Positions 44,408-57,862 of a stretch of DNA of 64,000 bases are shown here, piece by piece. This DNA is from Polytrichum commune. Taxonomy: Eukaryota; Streptophyta; Polytrichopsida; Polytrichales; Polytrichaceae. Where the stretch lies: the NCBI GenBank assembly GCA_950295325.1, contig OX485803.1:59039554-59103553 (forward strand). Reading direction: 5' to 3'. The notes under the pieces were generated by a model, which saw only the letters and a list, made by a program, of their open reading frames with translations, was not told where the DNA came from and ran no database searches. Position 1 is the stretch's first letter. The number at the start of each line of letters is the position of its first letter. The position numbers and the translations under genes were made by a program.

Positions 44408-45995
44408 TAAACTTAGAGTGAATTTCTATGCTTGCCAGTGCTACACCACTCACTGTCTTTGATCAACTACAAAACTCCCAGATTGTTATCCTTTGGCCAA
44501 GGAAACTTTTCTCAGACTCTCCTTTGAGCATGGACAAAGCTTGTATTCCTTTATCGTTTTTGACCTTCAATGTGTCATAAGTTACATTGATCAATGCTTT
44601 ACTTTTGTCGTACATTCACATACACATGCTATCCAATTGTCACAAGATTCTTAAAACCTCACAAATCGATGGTACTATTAAAAGATAGACAATAATTAGC
44701 CCACAAATTATGCACATTCATCGTTCTAAATGTGGTAGAAGATAAATTCCATACACATCTACTGCATTAGAGTTGGCATTGGATTGCAGTACTGCTTGCA
44801 ATAAGATATCACGTAAGGTGACACAAATGGAGACAAATCACAGGGCTTTGATAGATGAAATATTGTTTGCAACCAAAAAGTGGATCAAAACATGTGGGCA
44901 TTTTTATATTTGGGGTCATAAATGTGGGGAGACCTACAAATAGTTTAAAATCAACTATACAACAAGCACAGATGCCTGCTACGATCGATTGAAACCAATG
45001 TGATTCTAATCGTTTCTACATACTCTGCTATATGGATGCTTTGAGACCGCATTCGATCGGAAAATGTTCCAACTGACTACATTGAACCCTTATGGTCCAA
45101 AGGATATTATAGAACTTGATTGTGCAATCACCTTTTTTGTAGTGGAGATGTGAACTTAACATAACTCAGCCGTGTGGTTGAGTTCCTGTTTTTTTTGGGC
45201 GCCTGTAGAGCCTCCACCGTCTTACCTTATGGAAGAAACTTACATAATAGGAAAAAAATTGACGCATGTATGAGTATTGTGAACAATGCCAATATTTTCA
45301 ATGAACAGTGTCGAGATGAACAATACTTCCTATGAATAGTGCTAGAATATAACTCCACCCGAATCATCAAGTTTGAACTTTAATATTTGAACGATAACCA
45401 AATATTACTACTTTGTTCAGTGGCCCACAAAATATAATTGCTTTAATCTAGGGTTAGGGGGAACTGATTTTCATGGCTGAATAATGTTATGAACCCCGCA
45501 GCAAGTAGGGCCTCCCTGGCCTTATAAGTAAGATGTCGGGCCGCAATTCACAATTGCAGGTGAGGCTACACATGCTGCTAGAAGACACATGATTGTATGT
45601 GAGGGATTCAATGAGATTGCACTGCTGGAAATTCGCACATGTGTCAACATTCACTTGACATGGAAATCCACCACCATTGTCACTTAACACCAATTAACAG
45701 AAGGGAATCTTAGGTGGGCGATCGCCAGCCCATCCATATCCCATCTCCCGCCCAGATATCTGGTATTCACTCTTGATTCAACCAGCTTGGTCTTTTGGGG
45801 AACAATTAACTGACACATTTTGAACAGATTGTTTTCTAAGCATCACACATGTCTTCTACAATTCCAATTCTACAACTCCAACAACGCCCGATTCAGAAGT
45901 CTTTATAGAGATGGCCACTCCATTGCTCAATATCTTCCCCACTGATCCAGTTAATTTGGGGGTTAGGGCTGCCAGGGATGTTCACTGCCCATTGA
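44408..45995. other. Possible LTR remnant and intergenic DNA
   Basis: The 5' LTR of the gag remnant should occupy the left part, but no second LTR is present to define it. The rest has no recognisable gene. Confidence 0.3.
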
Positions 45996-45999
45996 GTAA

Positions 46000-47409
46000 A
46001 AGAGGATTTTCCGAAACCAACTGGGTAAAATTTTCAGCTCAGTTCAGATAATGTCATCTACATGTGAGGTAGAGCCATCTCCAATGTATAGTCAGCACCC
46101 AACAGAATGAGAGAACACATTCTCCACCTGTGTGTCAAGTATGTCCGTCATGTGCTGTGGAGGCGTTTGATTTCATGTTACACTAAGTCACTGCATCTGC
46201 ATTGAGGGGCTTTGTATCACCCACCTCTGCAGGATATCTTCATTTTCAACACTGCACAATTCCTAATTGGAAAAAGAAAGGAAATATGTGACATGCTGAA
46301 GATTTCTGAACACCATGACTTATAATTGGTAACAATTACAGTTTCTCAATGTATTTATTGAATGGCCACAGGGCGAGAAATATGTGCAGAATTTTCAGAG
46401 TGTTGTTCTAGAGGCCACATTCACTCCTGCAGCAGGGACTTGATACTTGTCACTGCAATATTGTGTTCCTGCTACTGGCGTTATTTGGCAAGCGATCTTT
46501 TAAGAGTATTGCAAGAAAAACTTCAATAGACCTGCACTTCATACAGCTTTATGGCATAAAAACATGAATAGCAGAACAGCGAGCAGGTGCATCTCAGCGC
46601 CTTGGAATTCTCAGAAGCTGTTAATTGCTTGTAACGACAGCCCTCTCATCATGGACACCTTATATTTTCAAGGCAGGTCAGAAGTTAATGAGGTAGTCCA
46701 TGACGCGGTAAATTTGAACATCTCTTTGAATCATATATTTACAATTTGCACATACCTTCAGAGTATATCTAAGCTATCCAGTCATCAAGCTGATGGTAAT
46801 AATGGACACAATGTTGGACTTGTGAACCTTCTAGCTAATTTCTACTCGCTGATGGTTAATCTTGGTCCTACTGGTCCCTGGCAATTGACCTCCCCTTCAA
46901 CACGAGCTAGGTCTCCACCACACCTGCATCAAGTTGTCATTATCAAAACCTTCGTAAAACCAAAAAACAAGCCATTGCCACCTTGAACCTGCCAACATTC
47001 ACATTGCAGTAGCATAACCTTTAGCTCTTCTAATCCACATAAACTCCAGTTGCAATTCACAGATCGATCCATGTAGCCTAGTAAGTAAAAGGAACCACTT
47101 ATGTTTCATTTTCCCCTCAACAGAGCAACTATCAGCATCAACAGAGTGGAAAAAGCTGTTTACCTTCATTAGCTAGATGGGACCCGGTCCGCCCACATTA
47201 CACTTGAAATGTGTTGCAGAGACTAGACAATGTAGTCTTCTGTCTCACCTTTCTGGAACCTCATCGTCCTGCATAACAAAGTAACATCACATGGTCAGGA
47301 TCAGAACGAAACATTCCCGATTCGCCCACAATGAAGAGGGAAAAACTTGAACCATACGTGATCTAGTGAATTTCCTCAAAACTGGGTATACTCACCTTTG
47401 CACATGATA
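46000..47409 (-). other. 3' flank of receptor kinase copy B
   Basis: It holds the 3' untranslated region and downstream DNA shared with copy A (for example 46,720-46,920). The open plus frame at 46,564-46,986 is not conserved as a frame in copy A and is not counted as a gene. Confidence 0.5.
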
Positions 47410-50400
47410 TTACAAATTACTGAGCGTCGAGAATTGGGGGCCTGCTTCCGCGTCTTTCAGCATCTTCACCACTTCCTGCATGGTGGGCCTCTTCACAGGA
47501 TCGTCGGCGGTGCACATGTTGGCAATGTGAAGAACGGTCAACATCTTACTCTTCCAAGGTCCATTTGATATAACAGGATCCAAAGCATCCGCAGAAGCAC
47601 CCTGCCTGATCATCTGCCGGACACACCCCACCAAATTCCCTCCTTGCGTGTTTTCGTACTCCTTACCGGTGGGCTCCTTGCCTGTCAGCAACTCAAGCAG
47701 GATGACTCCATAGCTGTAGACGTCTCCACGAGTCGTGGACCTCCAGCAGTGCCCATACTCTGGAGGAATGTAGCCAAAAGTCCCTGCAATGTCGGTGCTC
47801 ACATGTGTTTCGTAAGCGCTTATTAACCTGGCCAACCCAAAATCGGCTACCCGTGGCTCGAAATCCTCGTCCAGCAAAATGTTGCTAGCCTTGATATCTC
47901 TATGGATAATGTGAGGGATGAAGCCATGGTGCAAAAACGCAAGTCCCCGTGCGGATCCCATCGCAATCTTGAAGCGCTTGCTCCAATCGAGAACCTCGAG
48001 AGCGTCCGCTCGATTCCGGAGCCAGAGGTCTAAGCTGCCATTCTTCATGTATTCATATACAAGGAGCTTCTCCTCCCCAAACGAACAGTAGCCCAGAAGG
48101 GGAACCAAGTTTTGATGCTTCACCTTCCCCAAGGTTTCCATCTCTGCTAAAAATTCCCGGGTGCCTTGAGTGGTGGAAGCACCCAGTTTCTTGATAGCCA
48201 CCGTTCTTCCATCAGGGAGCACTGCCTTGTACACTGTTCCGAACCCTCCGTCTCCGATGATGTTGGTTTTGCAGAAATTATTCGTGGCTTGCAGGATGTC
48301 AGCCAAGGTTAGCCTCATCAATGGCCTTTCGAACATCGCAATGTTGATGCTGAGAGGCTCTTTCATCTTGCTCATGGTCATGCAGGCATCTGCATCCAGG
48401 ACCATGTTGAGCTTTATTTTCTCCATGTCCTTGGGCACATTCCTCCGCCGCAGCACCCGGTACCTCAAAACTAAGAAAATTAAACCCATAGTGACGATGG
48501 TGCAGCCGATCGCAATGCCCAAAATCGCTCCCTTGCTTACAGAATTGCCATGCCCTTCGGATCCGGGGCCATTTGGGCACCTGATGTTCAAGACATTCCC
48601 GCATAGTCCTGCAGTGGCGAGGAAGGAGGAGGGCGAAAGGTTCCGGCACGAGCCACTGTTGGGGATGCGACCGAAAATCAAGTTGTTGGACACATTCAGG
48701 AAGTTGAGCACGTGGAGGTCGCATAAATTGGAAGGGAACTCTCCGTGAAGGCGATTGTTGGAGACGTCCAAATACACGAGCTGTGAGAGGCTGCCGACCT
48801 CCGTCGGAATCTTCCCCGAGAACTGGTTGTTGCTCAGGTCCAGAATCGCCAGGCCAGTGAGGTTTCCAACCAACGTTGGGATGACTCCGGAGAACAGATT
48901 GTCCCGCAGGTTGAGTGACTGCATTTGATGCCAAACGGTGCTCTCGGACAGAAGCCCGGCAATGCTTCCATTCAGTCGATTGCCCGCCAGGTTCAGACCG
49001 ACAATGGACACCATGTTGGCCATGGCCCTCGGAACCTCGCCGGTCAGCAGATTGTTGCTGACATCCAAATGCGACAGGCTGGTCAGGTTTCCGAGTCCTT
49101 CAGGAAGTGCCCCCGTCAGGCGGTTTCCGGTGAGGTTGAGCTTCACCAAGCTGCCGATGTTGCCGAGCTCGGTCGGAACTGACCCCGAGAAGTCGTTGTA
49201 GGCCAGATTAAGACCCTGGAGCTTCCGAGACTCGCCGAGCTGCGCTGGAATGCTGCCATTCAACTGGTTGCAGGAAACGTCAAGGGAAGTCAAGTTCGTG
49301 AGCTTCGCGAGCTCCGTCGGCAGAGGACCGGTGAAATGGTTTCCCGAGAGGATGAGCTCCACCAGCACTATGCAGTCGCCCAGTTGGGGCGGAATCTGGC
49401 CACTCAGATCGTTCCAGGACAAGTCCAAAGTGCCATGGTGCTGCAGGAAACTGGAGACGGGAATGTTGATCACCTGAAAGTCGGTGCACATCTCGTTGGG
49501 GATTTGCCCCGTCAGGCGGTTGTGCGACAGCACCAGGTACTCGAGATTCACAAGAAGCCCAATCTGGTGCGGAATGGAACCGGTCAGGGAGTTGTTCCCG
49601 AGGTTCAATGTCGTCAGAGCTACACATCCACAAAGCTCCACAGGAATGGGCCCGCTTAGATTGTTCCCTTGCGCAGAGAAGAACACGAGAGTTTTGAGCT
49701 GCCCGATCTCGGCAGGGATGGGACCTTGGAAATTGTTGTTGTCCAGCACCAGGTACTGCAAGGAAACGCTGTTGCCTATCAATGGCGACAACTGCCCACT
49801 CAGCAAATTATTCTCCAATTGCACTTCCAGAAGCGTTTGGGAGCCCCACAGCGAGTCCGGCACGGTCCCTGAAAATTGATTGGCCCCCATGGACAGCATG
49901 ATCAATCCTGGCAGCTCGGCGAGGTAGGATGGAATTGGGCCCGACAACCGATTCGAAGTCACGTCGATCTGCGTGACGCTGTTGCATCCACGGAATGTGT
50001 AAGCGATGTCGCCCGACAGCATGTTCTTGTTGAGGGTGATGATGTCCAAAGATACAGCGCTGCAGATCTCTGCTGGAATGGGGCCTGATAGCTGGTTGTC
50101 ATCGAGTCCCAACGTCTTTAGCTTCGCACAGTTGCCGAGCTCGGGAGGTATGCTGCCGGTGAGAAGATTGGAGGAGAGGAGTAGAGTGGACATGTTTTGC
50201 AATTTCCCTATCCATGGCGGTATGGATCCTGTTAATTTGTTACCTTCAATGGAAAAGGAGATCAAGCTCTGGAGATTAACCAGGTCGTCAGGGATTGGGC
50301 CTGTCAGTTCGTTGAAGGCGAGGTCAAGTATCTGCAGAATGGTGCATAGAAGAAGTCAGGCAGTGTATAAGTCATGGTAAATTTGGTAGACGCGCTCCTC

Positions 50401-51642
50401 CTATCTAGGCCGGACACAAATCACTATGGCTACATTATCACAGCAACATAAGCTTAGAAACACTATAGGCGACAGAAAACCGACCTGGAGGCTGGAGCAT
50501 TGCCCCAACGACGGGGGGATGGAGCCAGTGAGCTGAGTGCTTGGAAGGTTGAGAGTGATGAGATTCTTGAGGTTTCCGATGGTGTTTGGCAGAGTTCCAG
50601 TGAAGAAATTGCCACCTAGGTCGAGTTTCTCCAATCTGGTGCAGAAGGTGATTTCTTCGGGTATAGGGCCAGTGAGATGAGACGCACCAAGGAATAAACT
50701 GGTCAAGTTGACGAGGTTACCGATTTCCTTTGGGATGGTGCCAGTCAAGCCCATGTTTGCTCCAAGATCCAACTCCTGCAGAGAGGTCATACCCCAGATT
50801 TCTGAAGGGATCATACCGATGAGTGAGTTGTTGCTTAAGTCCAAGAACCGGAGGTTCTTAAGAGATGATAGTAATGGGGAAATGGAGCCGGAGAAGACGT
50901 TTCCACTCACATCCACTCTCAAAAGATTGGCCATCATGTGAAGCGCAGGCACTTCGCCGGACAGAAAGTTCACACTTAAGTCCAGATTCTCCATATTCAC
51001 CAAACCCTCCAGCTGGGGAGGGACAGTTCCTGTGAGAGAATTGGAACTGAGGTCGAGCCGCTTGAGGTTTACTAGAGTTCCTACTTGCTGTGGAATAGCC
51101 CCCGCGAAGGAGTTCTGGGTGAGGATCAAAGTTTGTACATTTTGAAGCTGGCCAATTTCTGCTGGAAGTGCTCCAGAGATGGCATTATAGCTCAAGTCCA
51201 CATACAGCAATGAAGAAAGAGAAAAGAACGACGAGGGAAGTGGACCTGACAGCTGGTTTGTGTTCACATCCAAGTACTGAAGGCTGCGGAGGCTTCCAAT
51301 CTGCGAGGGGAGGCTACCATTGAGAGCATTGTTGTCGAGGTCAAGAAGCTGCAAGTTTGCCAATGAGCAAATCTCCGGACCAATGGCGCCCTGCAGACCG
51401 AGCTGGGGAAGGGTAACCTCAATAACTTGGCTTAGGCTGTTGCACGTTACTCCTCTCCATGGACAAGGGTTCATGTCTCCCGCAGTCCAACTTGCGAGAG
51501 GGTCAGGCCCGTCCCATATGAGCCCTTTCTTAAACAACAGCAATGCCGTCCCTTCCGCATTTGCGGCCGAGGCAGGATGAAGTTGTCCTCCAAGAACCAC
51601 TAATTGCACAACCACAAACACTACAAGTGTGAAGGTTTTCAT
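47410..51642 (-). CDS. LRR receptor-like kinase, EMS1/EXS type, copy B
   Basis: Second receptor kinase, also 1,359 codons, with exons 51,642-50,485 and 50,331-47,410, identical in exon length to copy A. The 153-bp intron has GT/AG ends. The start ATG at 51,642 opens the signal peptide MKTFTLVVFVVVQLVV. The domain order is the same: C-x6-C pair, more than thirty LRRs, membrane helix, then an RD-type kinase with GDGGFG, VAIKK, HRD and DFG. Unlike copy A, the activation segment is VSTDIAGTFGYIPPEYGHCW and the pre-HRD motif is SARGLAFLHH, both close to EMS1 and BRI1 relatives, so B looks like the more conserved copy. It is probably a cell-surface peptide receptor; ligand and tissue cannot be read from the sequence. 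The frame stays open upstream to 51,981, as in copy A, but the signal peptide supports the chosen start. Confidence 0.93.
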
Positions 51643-53490
51643 GCCTACTCCACTATCGGAGTGATATGTTGGGACTAATCTGTACTTTACTTGACTTCGA
51701 CCCATCAATCGGTGGGTGTGGGTCCTCCTCCTTTCAATCGCGTGTTCGCATGTAAACCGACCCATCTGCAGATGCAACCCAAAAAGCTTAATCATAATGC
51801 AGGTTCCTTGGACAATGCAGGTTCCTTGCACGATGCATCCTCTCATCCTCAAGTATTTACAAAATGTCTCAGGTTCTACCTTCTTTGTATCAAAACATAC
51901 AAAGAGACAAAAGAGAGGGGAGAAAGCTCTCCTTGTATAGAGAAGTTCTTTGAACCAAGCATAGTCAATAAACGTAGACACTCCTCATTTTGGAGATGCG
52001 AGAAAGTACAAAACATATCTCTACTCCTGCTTGACGACAGAGTTATAAGCTGCTTGCATGCAGCAGGTTCGGACGCGAATGTATTGTAATACCTGCGTGT
52101 ATGCATCGTCCACTCCTCCCAGAATCCCCGCTTTGTTGGAGCATTGCCAAGTTGTCAGAACTGCGACTTGCACGAGACTTTGAAGGAGAAGAGCCGAAAG
52201 TGATGTACTGGAAATCCCACTTGAGAGGATTCAGATCGGTATTCAATTTCGAGGGCGTATATAAACTTCTTTGCAGCTGAAGAGCTGACACCAATGCGGA
52301 AGTCAAGGTCTACAACATGCATAAGCCCAGCAACGGCCAGAGTCGATACTTACTCTCCAGCCCTCAGACGCAACCTGTGAAACAAGTCACGGGGCGCAAA
52401 TGTTTCGCCGCTGCAGAGGGAGACTCAATGGAGCCAGCTTTAAGGCTTGAAGGCAAGACAGTGAATATTGCGAGTCCGACTATTTTCTGGTTGAACAGCA
52501 CTGTTGTGGACACTTTGGTTTCCTTCACTTTTACTTCGCGATCAGAAGCTGGTTGTAATTACAGTGGTTTGAGATAGACCTCACAGGGCCTGAGGTTGGA
52601 GCTGCTGGCACCGGAGGTTAAGATTTTCGATGAATTTGCATTAAATTTCTCAACTGCAGGAAAGACAAGAGTTTTACAACTCCAGATGAAAGGGTATCAG
52701 ATAGAGCTTCGCACGAAGCTTGCGGGTTTGATTAATGGTACAACCAAAAACGACCATCAGCTTCTTGGAGGCAACAATAGTAGCTACATATGCAAAACGG
52801 GGCCCATCAGAATTGCTGGCAACTAGGAAAGTGTCTACACTCCAACCCAAAACTGACCACACTCCAACCCCAAAACATCCCAACTATAAGTGGCTCCTGG
52901 CCATTTCCTGAAAGAATCGCTGCACAGTGGGAAACTGAAAGCAAGAGAACATTAAGAAGACCGCAAACTGCCAACTACAGGCAGGTGGGCTCGTGAGGTG
53001 CACCTGATCCACACCTAATTCCAGAGAAGTAAAGAGAAGACTAGGGCTGCGGACAAAGCAGTCGACAAACGTGACCAGCAGCCATTTAGTCCAACACGGC
53101 GGTGGTGCTCAAGAACAACATCAACAGCAGGACTAGGAGGGGAGCTGCTGCTGGGGAGAAGTGATGCGTGATGAGTGCTACAGGAAGGATGTGCGCTTGA
53201 CACTCGAGGCAGCAATGATGTGCGCGTGGATGGAAGAGACTCATGGCGTTTGCAAGCAAGTGGAGCTGCCAATGTAAGCTAAGCTTAAGGTTAACTTAGT
53301 CTTCTTCCTTACCACCTTTACGGCTATGCTGCTGCACTTTGCCTTGCAAACCCAGCAGGTTCCCCCACACCACAGACACATAGGCAGGCACAGAGAGAGA
53401 GAGAGAGTGAGAGAGAGAGAGAGCCCTCCCTTCCACCATGTCAGTCACCTCCAGACCTCATTCATGGCGGAGGCTTGGGAAACCGGTCGG
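51643..53490 (-). promoter_or_regulatory. Upstream region and leader of receptor kinase copy B
   Basis: Homologous to 17,150-18,904. The leader has a small local repeat (two copies of CAATGCAGGTTCCTTG-like sequence near 51,800-51,830) and a GA microsatellite at 53,388-53,421. No TATA box could be assigned. Confidence 0.4.
53388..53421. repeat. GA microsatellite
   Basis: GA dinucleotide run with one GTGA interruption. It corresponds to the CT-rich tract in block A, and is purer here. Confidence 0.85.
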
Positions 53491-53519
53491 GGACCAGTTG
53501 CGGTGTGCGGGACTCCTCA

Positions 53520-54510
53520 TCGCACACTTAAATGCACCATTTTGACAGAATTTAGAAGATTTCATTGGAGACATAAGTTGCAGCGCCTCACATCATGTGG
53601 ATTGCTAACAGCTGTGAGAAGATTGATGATTCACACATGAAGATATATTATGGGTTGGGATTTCCAACATCAACACAATTGAAGTTATAGGTAATATGAT
53701 TGTCACCATGAAGATTGTTTGGGATTGATAGGTGAATTTTGCAACGAAATGGAAACAAATGAGTTAACTTACCACATCAATGGTTGAGTGGTATTTGACC
53801 TTAATGCACCATTTCAGCAGACTTTTGAAGAATTTATTGACGACATAGGTGCTCATGGATGATGTGAATTGGTAACAACTGCAACGAGATTGATTATGAA
53901 TTCACAAATGAACAGATGTTATGGGTTCCGCAATAGCATCACAATTGAAGTTGTAGGTATGATTGTCACCGTGAAGATTGTTGAGGTTCATGGGTGACAT
54001 TTCCAACAAACAAATTACGTCAATGGATGAGTGATATATGACCTTAGTAAATGCACCGTATTGACAAATTGTTGAAGATTTTTATAGGACACATTTGCTC
54101 ATATGATGTGGATTGGTAGCAACTAATTCACATAATATTGAGATATATTATGGGTTTGGATTCATAATAGGTATCATAAAAATTGAAGTCATAACTTATA
54201 AATACAATTATTTGGGATTGACGTCACATTCCATCACATGGTGAGTAATGTTTCCAACAGACGAATTACATCAACAGATGAGTGGAATTTGACCTTAGTA
54301 AATGCACCATTTTCAAAGAATCTCAAAGATTTTAATTCTTTGGAGATATGGTGCGTGAAGTTAGCATTGCTTACACAATGTAGATGGGCACAACTATAAT
54401 AGCAAATTGATGTCCATTCACATATGAGGAAATATCATGGGTTTGGATTCATAGTATCGCAGTTGATGGTTATAGGTATAATTATCACCGTAAAGTTTTT
54501 TTTTGAAATG
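53520..54510. repeat. Tandem array of about 250-270 bp units, four copies
   Basis: AATGCACC(A/G)T marks unit starts near 53,530, 53,803, 54,050 and 54,300. Within units the order GAAGAT or GAAGAA, then ATGATGTGGATTGG or a variant, ATATTATGGG(T/G)T, AATTGAAGTTATAGGTA, TTGTCACC(A/G)TGAAGATTG, and GAGTGGTATTTGACCTTA recurs. There is no coding frame. It begins about 30 bp outside duplication block B. Confidence 0.8.
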
Positions 54511-56282
54511 GATTGACGTGACATGATGAGAATTGAGATACAATTGTTGTCAAAAATGACGTGGGGAGCCCAACCAACACATACCCAAGGATAATTATAC
54601 TGCATTGTCTCATATAAAAAAGGTAACATCGATGATCAATGAGATATGAATATGAATTCTTCATTAAGTTTACAAAGGATTTATTGGAAGTAGATGAAGA
54701 AGATTATTAAAAAAATTACACTGATAAAATAATATATATGTGCGTGCCAAACACTCAAGACATGGACTCAGTTGAAAGGAGACCTTCGAATAGCAACAAG
54801 GTAAAAATCATACGCACCCATCATCGTATTGTCATTGCTTTTGCTATAAGATTTCTCAAGAAGATGATTTCTACATCAAATGACTACACTGAATATTGTA
54901 TCGAGTGTCACCAAATCTATTTGTTTTGCTCAATAATAATTGTAAACCATTTGCATAGTGTCTCCAACACCAAATGAAACCTAAGATTATTTGTTATTCC
55001 TTGTAATAAAAACTTGGGCACTAAAAATTTACAAGATACAATCTAGATTATGGAATTGGGCAAGAACAAAGGTTCCTGTGGAGTTGTAGGCATGTATTAT
55101 ATGTACGTGTCTGGTAGTACTATATATGTGAGAGACATGTGTGTGGAAGAAAGAGAATGAGTGCTTCAAAGTACACAATTGAAGCTTATATAACACATCA
55201 TGCTCATTATAATTTACATTAACAAAAGTGAAGATACGAAAGTAGATCTCATCAAATTTTAATCATGATGGTCATTAGTAAATGTTCTTGAGGCTAGAAT
55301 GCCTTCTCTTTGTGTTTGAATCAAATTCACTTCTTGTCCTTCAGCAACTCTATAACTAATACTTGCAATGGTAGCCCCTTGCATATCCAACTCATGAGGA
55401 GCATTCTCAAGCAACAATTGTGTTAAGTTGCAAGTCACTTTTCCAAAACTTCATCTAAGTCGTTGACGTTTTTATCATTTTTCTTGCAACGATCATCATG
55501 ATATGGTTTCCATCCTCCCCCAATGGGGCAAAGGGGACAATGGACAATAATGTTATTCAAAATTCATGTCATTTATAATATGAAGTTTATTTTATATGCA
55601 TCCTTAACTTGGTGGCACATCAACACAATAAGAGGAGAACATGGTTACATAAGGATGGGATTTACATTAATGGGGTTTTGGTCTAGGAAAGTTGGCATTG
55701 AAAATGCCCCTTCATGGACTTCATGGACTTCACTTACCAACTCAATATTGGACCCAAGTTCAAAGTTTGGTTTTTCAAATTGGTTGGTGTATTTTCTGGA
55801 GTTGAGACCAACAAGATTTGGGCAAAACGTTGGTAACACATTAGTGCCCCTTCATTTTAACATACTTAGGATTCAAGAATTATGAAATAAATTCTTTGGA
55901 TCCAAATTCTCGGTCTTGACCCAATAGAATAGGGTAACAACTTGGTGTCGAAGTCTCTTTGGTTTTGTACCCTACTTTAACCCCACTCTAAGAGTATTTT
56001 TATTATTTTAAAGCCCCTAAGGACCGAGAAGGTTACTTTCTCTTGATAAATCATATGTGTGCCCGAACATACCAACATACATATACACATTTAAGTCAAA
56101 ATCTTATGATTTTAGAAACGTGGACAGTTGAAATTTTGTGTCAAGAATCTCAACTTTACAAAGATACCATCCATACGATTGGACCCACCTTAAGAGATCC
56201 ATAAATTTATCTTTAAGAAGTTGTTGAATTGGATTGAATTGTTTTAGGCTTTTTGGGGGAGGTTATGCTTTGGCCTTTAGGG
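54511..56282. other. AT-rich intergenic DNA, no gene recognised
   Basis: Open frames at 54,738-54,977 and 55,523-55,885 have no recognisable domain. Nothing else stands out. Confidence 0.4.
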
Positions 56283-56490
56283 GTCACTCAAGGTAGATGG
56301 GTCTTAAGTGGTTTTTTTTTCTTAATCGAACCCCTCTATTTGGTTGAAAATGTGCCTCGGTGAGGATCAAAGAGCAAACATCATAAAGACACATGTTTAA
56401 AAGTGAATCATTGGACTACAACTTCAACTTCTAATAACTACTATGCACTCAATAGTGAACGCAATTGGGAAGACCTATGTATCCAGTCGG
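56283..56490 (+). repeat. Dispersed repeat, copy 2
   Basis: Same-orientation partner of 32,450-32,655, sharing the GATGGGTCTTAA, AAAGACACATGTTTAAAAG and GACCTATG / TATCCAGT landmarks in order. Confidence 0.7.
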
Positions 56491-57838
56491 AACATCAACA
56501 AAAATGCACTTCCGATCGAGAACCCGTAATGAAATCAAGGGAAGTCCGATTTCGAAACCGTTTTTTTTTTTGGCAGATGTTTCATCATAGATTTGTTGAT
56601 GCAACACAAGTTTTGTTATGTAAATCTAATCAGTATAAGTTGGAGAACATGAAAAAATGGAACCAAATAACACCCGCATACCTTAACAATATATTATGAG
56701 TTGGAAAGTAAGGTAGTCCAACTCCCCAGCCTGAGTCGTTTCTTCACTCAATGAATGAGGGTGATCCACATCAGCAGATCACGTGCTCTGAGTTATAATT
56801 GTGAAAGTTTGGCACCCCCTCGCGAGCCAGGCCAAAGTGCAGACTGAGCCCAATACCACACGAATGATTGAAGCCCATCCATGAGTCTTGTATGACGAGC
56901 TACACTAAATACGATCGATCTTTAGTGTCACCAATTCCAAGTGTCTCGCTCAACACTAATTGTGAACCGCGGTGTAGTGTCGCCAACACTAAATGCTAAC
57001 CCAACATCATTTGTCATTCCTTGTAAAGTTTTTGGACGGATTACATGCTTGAAAGCGTTGCAATTACTGTCACTTACCGAGCAGATTTTCATCCCAAACT
57101 CAATCACCCATGACAATATTAAAATTATCTCATCACAAGCTGCTGACAAGAGAAGGTAGGGTTTTGGCCCATGCATGAACTCATCCATCATCCATGACAA
57201 CATTTTGTTCACTTATTCATAAGCAATGTCATCCGAAAAAGCGACCATAGTGACATAAAAATACCATCATATGACATTAGACATCATAATATTTAGTGCA
57301 GCTAACCATGATCGTGTAACATAGTTTATGTGCAAGAAAGAGGAAAGAGGGAGAGAGGAGGGAGCCGGGAGATACCGTCGCTCTCTAGCACCTTTCTGCC
57401 TAACAATTAATTAAAGTGGGAAAGTAAGTTAGGCAGCCCAGAAAACGATATTCTAAAATTGAGCAGATTCAAAAAGTAAATTAAAATAATCTAGACGTCC
57501 ATCCAAGTCATTTCTATAATTCATGGATGGTTTCCCTAATTTCATCTATGACGATTGTTGAACTTATTTGATGCTACTTTGTTGGATTCTAGTGAATGCC
57601 ACTTGCATTACTGTGATTTCAAACACTCTTTGAATGTTGTTTTCTTTTTGTTTGGACACTCAACAAAATTAATTTCCCAGAACTTCAAGCACCTCTAAAA
57701 TTAATTATTTTCTGCCCAAGCTGCTAGAGAGCCACGGTAGTTGGCCTCGATGACCATGGAAAGTAAAAGACCTCAATCCCATTGGGTTGGGTTGGGTCTT
57801 TTTCCACCATTTTTATTTTTTTTGTTTTGTTTTGTTAA

Positions 57839-57862
57839 CGGGCGGGCGGGCGGGCAGGCGGG
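57839..57862. repeat. GGGC tetranucleotide repeat
   Basis: About six GGGC/AGGC units followed by GGGGG. A guanine quadruplex is possible. Confidence 0.8.

Larger units (their letters stand above)
46000..53490 (-). repeat. Inverted segmental duplication, block B
   Basis: Reverse-complement partner of 17,150-24,800. The two blocks are separated by about 21 kb. The outer edge at about 53,490 is followed after about 30 bp by a 250-bp tandem array that is absent next to block A. Confidence 0.9.
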
